NCBI RefSeq assembly: GCF_019393635.1
Contig: NC_057862.1
Location: forward strand, 481,744,669-481,808,668
Reading direction: 5' to 3'
Source of the DNA: Dromiciops gliroides
Lineage: Eukaryota > Chordata > Mammalia > Microbiotheria > Microbiotheriidae
DNA length: 64,000 bases
Shown here: piece by piece, positions 59,457 through 64,000 of the stretch
Position numbering within the stretch: the first letter of the stretch is position 1
Layout of the letters: every line of letters begins with the position of its first letter
Made by a program: the position numbers and the translations under genes
Notes under the pieces: model-generated
Seen by the model: the letters and a program-made list of their open reading frames with translations, nothing else
Told to the model about the DNA's origin: nothing
Database searches by the model: none

Positions 59457-59592
59457 AGGGCAGCTAGGTGGCACAGTGGATAAAGCACTGGCCTTGGATT
59501 CAGGAGGACATGAGTTCAAATCCTGCCTCAGATACTTGACACTTACTAGCTGTGTGACCTTCGGCAAGTCCACTTTTAACACATCATTGGTC
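59457..59592 (+). mobile_element. Marsupial SINE
   Basis: 'gggcagctaggtggcacagt' to 'gcaagtccacttttaac', with the tail shortened. Confidence 0.88.
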
Positions 59593-59659
59593 CTAAAATA
59601 GAGATATAGAGAGATAGACCACTTCAGTATTGCAATATACAAATTAAACATGGGGGAAA

Positions 59660-59905
59660 CAACAGAAACATCTAGGTGTTACGTGAAGATTATTAGAGTG
59701 AGGAAACCTAAGTTCAATCCAGTCCTCAGAATCTTACTAGCTGTGTGACCCTGGTATAGTCCACTTAACTGCTAACTCTTGGTTTCCTTATTTGCAAAAC
59801 AGGGATAATATAGCACCTAGCTCCCAGGGTTTTTGTAAAGAGAAATGAAATAATACTTGTAAAGTATTTTGTAAACCTGAAAGTGCTAAATTATTATTCA
59901 AACTT
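59660..59905 (+). mobile_element. MIR/THER-like CORE-SINE
   Basis: 'ttactagctgtgtgaccctg', 'ttatttgcaaaacagggata', 'cctagctcccagggtttttg', then the 'aaagtgctaaattattattc' tail. Confidence 0.75.
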
Positions 59906-59999
59906 TTTGTCTTACTAGTATGGCAGTGATGACTATGACAATATGATGATGATGACTACGACTACGCCTAATGCAACTCATTTGACTGTCATTAATATA

Positions 60000-60250
60000 T
60001 CTAGAATGCCAGTCCTAGAATCAGGAAGATTCATCTTTTTGAAGTCAACTCTGTCTTTAGAAACTTATTAGCCTCTGTGAACCTGGACTATTCACTTAAC
60101 CCTGTTTGTCTGTTTCCCCATCTGAAAAAAAAAAAATGATTCTGGAGAAGAAAATTGCAAACTACTCCAGTATCTTTCCCAGGAAAACCCTTAATGGAGT
60201 CACTGAGTCAGATAAGACAGAAAAATGACTGAACAGCAACAACAAATCAT
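60000..60250 (+). mobile_element. MAR-type marsupial SINE
   Basis: The core-SINE half is followed by 'ctggagaagaaaattgcaaa', 'ctactccagtatctttccca' and 'aaaatgactgaacagcaaca', the tail I associate with MAR/RTE-derived marsupial SINEs. Confidence 0.65.
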
Positions 60251-60930
60251 GTTACCCTAAGTTGTCAGAGTACCTTGTTGTAGCTCCTTACTACTGTGTT
60301 CAGTATCCAGGCTCCATACTTGTCCTTTGTTTCTCCTTTCCAACAAAGTCTACTGGTCTTCTGTTCCATTACTAGACCTTGTTATTTCCTTTTCCAAAAG
60401 GTAATCATAAAAAGTATGGCATGTTAATCTGTAAATGAATACTAAAGAATTAATGACTAAAGTTCCCAAGTAACCAGCAATAACTCCTGTCAAGGGGAGT
60501 GTCATGTATTATAGCCACAATTATCCCAGCCTTGTTAAGTCAGAGCAGGATGTAGTTGTATTGTGCTGTGTGACCACTGTAGATACCGAAGAACATGAAA
60601 CCACAATGTTTAGCAATCAACTGATTAATTACTTTAATTAATTAGTAATTAAAATAGTTTTCACTCAATCAAGATGAGTAAAAGTGATGCCTATGGCTGG
60701 TAGTTATTAGGTTGGTTGATAATTGAAAAGACACTGAACAGATTAAGGTATCTGCAGAGTGACTCAGACAAGGTAAGCTTCTGCCTTATATTGTATGCTT
60801 TCCTCTAGAGACGTTCTTGATGTGGACATGTTTCTGGCAGTTACTTACACAGATCTATGGAAGTTAGGAAGCATTTCTATGATTGTTATGTTTGTTTTTT
60901 GCCTAACCCCCTGAAACTGAGTACTATGAC

Positions 60931-61240
60931 TGTTATGGATATCCTTTGTTTCTGGAATAGAGAGAGAGGTATTAGTCCTATGATATAGTTGATTTTGGCA
61001 TGTTAGGATATATAACAGTGGAGAATGTGAAGGTAACACTCTTCGGAGCATTTAGGCTACATATGTTTATATATAAAGACATATCTATGACATACACATA
61101 TAAACATATGTAACCTAAATTGCTCCGAAGAGTGTTACCTTCACATTCTCCACTGTTATATTTCCTAACATGCCAAAATCAACTATATCATACGACTAAT
61201 ACCTCTCTCTCTATTCCAGCAACCATGGATATCCATAACA
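60931..61240. repeat. Near-perfect 142-bp inverted repeat with 26-bp spacer
   Basis: The arm 60931-61072 pairs with 61099-61240, with only a few mismatches and small gaps by eye. Checkpoints: 'ttatggatatcc' near 60933 against its complement ending near 61238; 'gtaacactcttcggagca' at 61033-61050 against 'tgctccgaagagtgttac' at 61121-61138. It is not bounded by an obvious target duplication. Transcribed, it would fold into a long hairpin. Confidence 0.93.
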
Positions 61241-61269
61241 TGTATGTATGAATAGACACACATATATCT

Positions 61270-61362
61270 AACATACATGTGTATAATGCATTTATTTATA
61301 TATTTGTATATATACACACATATGCACATCTACATACACACACACACACACATATATATGAA
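61270..61362. repeat. CA/TA-rich microsatellite
   Basis: Imperfect (CA)n and (TATA)n with ATACACAC words. Confidence 0.85.
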
Positions 61363-61729
61363 AATAAATCAGCAATTCTTGCTACATTCAACACTATCAG
61401 ATTATATGATCCCAACACCTAAGAGTTGAAGTGACTTCAGAGCACATATAAATGCAATTTATACCTGAACAAGAGAGAAGAAATGTCATATAGAAAATTT
61501 AGACACAGATTTTGCCACTGACACACTGTTTATTTAAACAAAGACAATTCATTTAACTTCTCAATGATCTTGGGAGCTGTTTTCAGGAACAAACCAGTTT
61601 CTAAATTGGGAATTACCCAATAGATGAAACAGTATCAACCAACAAAATAAACAAGATTTACCACTGACATTCCCATCAAAAGGTTATCTGGACCTTCGTT
61701 TGAGACTTCTGTGGTGATGATGATGATAA

Positions 61730-61982
61730 TGATAAAGCTTGTTATAATATATACCTTTAAGCTTTGTAAAACACTTTACAAATATTATCTCATTTTATCT
61801 TCACAACAACCCTAAGAAGTAGGGCTATTATTATCATCATGTTACAAATGAGAAGACTGAGGCAGACAGAAATTAAATTACTTTCCCAGAGCCTTATAGT
61901 AAGTATTTGAGGCTGAATTTGAATGCAGGTCTTTCTGACTCTAGGCCCAGTGCCCTATCCACCAAGCCACCCAACTGCTTCA
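61730..61982 (-). mobile_element. MIR/CORE-type SINE
   Basis: Inverted: 'tttgtaaaacactttacaaa', 'cacaacaaccctaagaagta', 'tgaatgcaggtctttctgac', 'ccctatccaccaagccaccc'. Confidence 0.75.
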
Positions 61983-62089
61983 GTCTTCTTATGTGTAAAA
62001 ATCACAAATAATTGTTATCAACATGTATTACCATTGCTGTTCTAAGGAAAGCACTTTGTAATAATAATAATAATAATAATAATAAGCCA

Positions 62090-62335
62090 AGATTTGAATC
62101 ATACTCTAAGGTTTGCAAAACATTTTTAAAATGTCTAGTTATTTGACTCTCCCAACATACCCAATGTAGATACATTACATATTATCACTCATATCTTTTT
62201 GGATGAGTAAACATTCTCAAAAAAAGATAAAATAATTTATCCATGGTCACCCAGTGGCTGTCTGAAGTATGAAATGACCCCAAATTTTCTTTACTCCAAA
62301 TCCAAGACACTAACCATGAACTTATATCATCTATC
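62090..62335 (-). mobile_element. MIR/CORE-type SINE, diverged
   Basis: Inverted: 'ctctaaggtttgcaaaacat', 'tggtcacccagtggctgtct'. Confidence 0.55.
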
Positions 62336-63103
62336 TTTGTATAGAGTAAAGTAAATAAATGAAATGCATATGAACATTTATGCAAATATTTTTTCATTCA
62401 AAATGGAAATCTTAAAGTATGTAGTCAAGAAAATTCTAGATTAATAATAGGCTTACTAATACTTACTGAGGTGTGTGTTCCATTCATTTTCTTTTAAATC
62501 TTAAAACAAACAAACAAAAAAACCCTGCTTTAAAAAAAAAAAGTTTCCGGTGTTACTTTAAGATTCTATCCAAAGTTTTTTCATTTATTAACTAAATTGA
62601 GAACATTTACCACCTAGTCTTCATTCTTGTTTTTTTTTTTTCCTTAGTCATTCAGAGACTTCTACTTTCTTGGTTTCTTAATAACAAGAAGGCACTAATG
62701 CACTCAAATAAAAATAATCCTTTATGCTAAATGGCTTTAGTCAGTTTTGATACCTACACTGAGCAATTCAGCCTAAAATAATAAAATTATGTTTCCCCAG
62801 AGAACCAAAATTCTAGGTATGACCTGTCAAAAGCAATAAAAACAGACTTATGTCATTCAGTCCATAAAGACCCAAGAGGAAAGAAATTTAAAGCAAAACA
62901 TGAATGTGTTGCCTTTAATAAGAATAATTCTGATGAAAGTAATTACTGAATTAAAGACACTCTGTGCTTCTAGGTAGAAAAACATTTGGGAAGCTACAAG
63001 AGTCAGAAAACCGAGGGATCAGATTGTTGAAGCTATGTTGTTATAAGTTTAGTAGTAACTGATTGGTATGAATAGTAGGGCATTCTAATTCACTGTAGGT
63101 TAT
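62336..63103. other. Non-coding stretch
   Basis: AT-rich, no gene or repeat family recognised, up to the target duplication of the retrocopy. Confidence 0.4.
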
Positions 63104-63894
63104 TTGCAATGACTATTTTTTTTTTATTAAAGTGAATTTCTATTTATTTGTATTGTTAAAAAATGTTAACCTAAAATAGAAACTTTAGGTTATTTGCAAT
63201 AATAGAGATGAAAATTCTTTCAGTACAGAAAAAGAACAGGAACGAGGTAATTAAATATAATTTAAACATTTAAATAGAAATATTACGTATATTAGGGAGA
63301 TCTCTAAAATATCTACCCCATATCTGGTCTCAGAGAAAAGTGTGAAAGACAATATCAGAGTAGTTGCTCCATTTCATCAGTTCCATTTTTAAAGCAAAGA
63401 CATCCTTTGTACAAATAGTTTTAATCTGTCTTTTTGTTGCAGCTTTCTGTTGGTTCTGGTGTAGAGATTCCATTTGTTTCTGCAATCTTATAGTCTCTTT
63501 TGTCTTTTTTCTCAATAGAGCTTTCTTTTAGACCCTTTTTAGACCACAGACAATTAACAAAAGGTGAGATTAGATGATATACATATGGCTCCAGGAATTT
63601 TTTGTAGATCCAAAGGAGGATAGGAATGATGATACAAGGAATGCCCACCATTGCCTCAGGCTTGACTGATTGACAGAACCACTGAATCACTGCCCCAGCC
63701 CCATTCACGCAGGAGACAGCAGAGCCAGAAGCGAAGCACCCTCACTTCGGGGACCATGAAAAGGTCGGGACCAATGGGGAGCCGGGAGAAGCTCCAGCCA
63801 CGCTCCTATCACGTGATCTGAGAATGTCAAGCCTCTCTGCGCAGTCCTGATGACCTTGTGGGAACCCAATCGCCCAGAATTGCAATGACTATTT
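63104..63894 (-). mobile_element. Processed retrocopy of C18orf32 with 15-bp target duplication
   Basis: Insert 63119-63879, bracketed by 'ttgcaatgactattt' at 63104-63118 and 63880-63894. The left end is a T run (the complement of a poly-A tail) and the right end a GC-richer 5' UTR. No intron is evident. This is the standard signature of an mRNA copied by L1 machinery. Confidence 0.9.
63421..63651 (-). CDS. C18orf32-like (UPF0729) retrocopy, open 76-codon frame
   Basis: Starting at the Met encoded at 63649-63651 the product is 76 residues, the length I recall for mammalian C18orf32. It has the family's N-terminal 'MVxIPC' start, a single hydrophobic segment ('IIIPILLWIYKKFLEPY') and a charged tail ending near Asp. 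The frame is also open 19 codons upstream, but that part looks like translated 5' UTR. The family protein is a small ER/lipid-droplet membrane protein reported to influence NF-kB signalling. Substitutions are spread through the tail. Whether this copy is expressed or simply young enough to be unbroken cannot be decided here. Confidence 0.8.
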   Translation of the reverse strand: MVGIPCIIIPILLWIYKKFLEPYVYHLISPFVNCLWSKKGLKESSIEKKDKRDYKIAETNGISTPEPTESCNKKTD

Positions 63895-64000
63895 GAGTCA
63901 GAGAGAATGCTAACATAGAGGATGTACTTTGACCAAGACTATGAAAAGCTATCAGATACAATACATATCAGCATTTTCTGGTACGATACCCAGAGATGAC

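Overview
The window looks like marsupial nuclear DNA. It is AT-rich, has no compact gene run, and about half of it is recognisable interspersed repeat. The SINE starting GGGGCAGCTAGGTGGCACAG occurs many times on both strands, and is accompanied by MIR/THER-type CORE-SINEs, RTE/BovB-like fragments and marsupial-type L1s. These assignments rest on recall of repeat families, not a database search. The species cannot be fixed from sequence alone.

The centrepiece is a minus-strand endogenous retrovirus at 9630-17950, inserted into the ORF2 of a plus-strand L1 (6825-9629, resuming at 17951). It has a 4-bp target duplication (GAAC). Its LTRs look identical except for one extra 39-bp unit in the 3' LTR. 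It has a tRNA-Arg-like primer site, a polypurine tract, an open gag (478 codons), a UGA stop in the same frame, and an open pro-pol of 1371 codons. No env is recognisable. Pol carries protease, RT, RNase H and integrase motifs. After the integrase it continues in frame into an OTU cysteine-protease (deubiquitinase) domain that resembles host OTUD3 and keeps the Asp, Cys and His active-site residues. Gag lacks a recognisable matrix domain. It starts instead with hydrophobic segments, two N-glycosylation sequons and four 11-residue repeats. This capsid-polymerase-deubiquitinase element is the most unusual thing in the window.

Layout: 1-6.8 kb holds SINEs, microsatellites and a possible LTR. 6.8-21.4 kb is the L1 with the nested provirus and a small LTR-like insert in its 3' UTR. 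21.5-26 kb has an RTE fragment, long TA repeats and SINEs. 26.08-27.79 kb is an odd ERV remnant with two different LTR families. 28-37.5 kb is mostly old or unique sequence with microsatellites. 37.5-46.5 kb has two L1 insertions lacking most of ORF2, each with target duplications, the second nested in an older L1. 48.7-54.4 kb is an old long repeat broken by an L1 5' piece and two solo LTRs. 55.3-56.6 kb is an LTR with primer site. 56.9-57.5 kb is an L1 3' end. 60.9-61.2 kb is a near-perfect long inverted repeat. 63.1-63.9 kb is a processed retrocopy of C18orf32 with an open 76-residue frame. I recognise no exons of a resident spliced host gene and no tRNA or rRNA gene.
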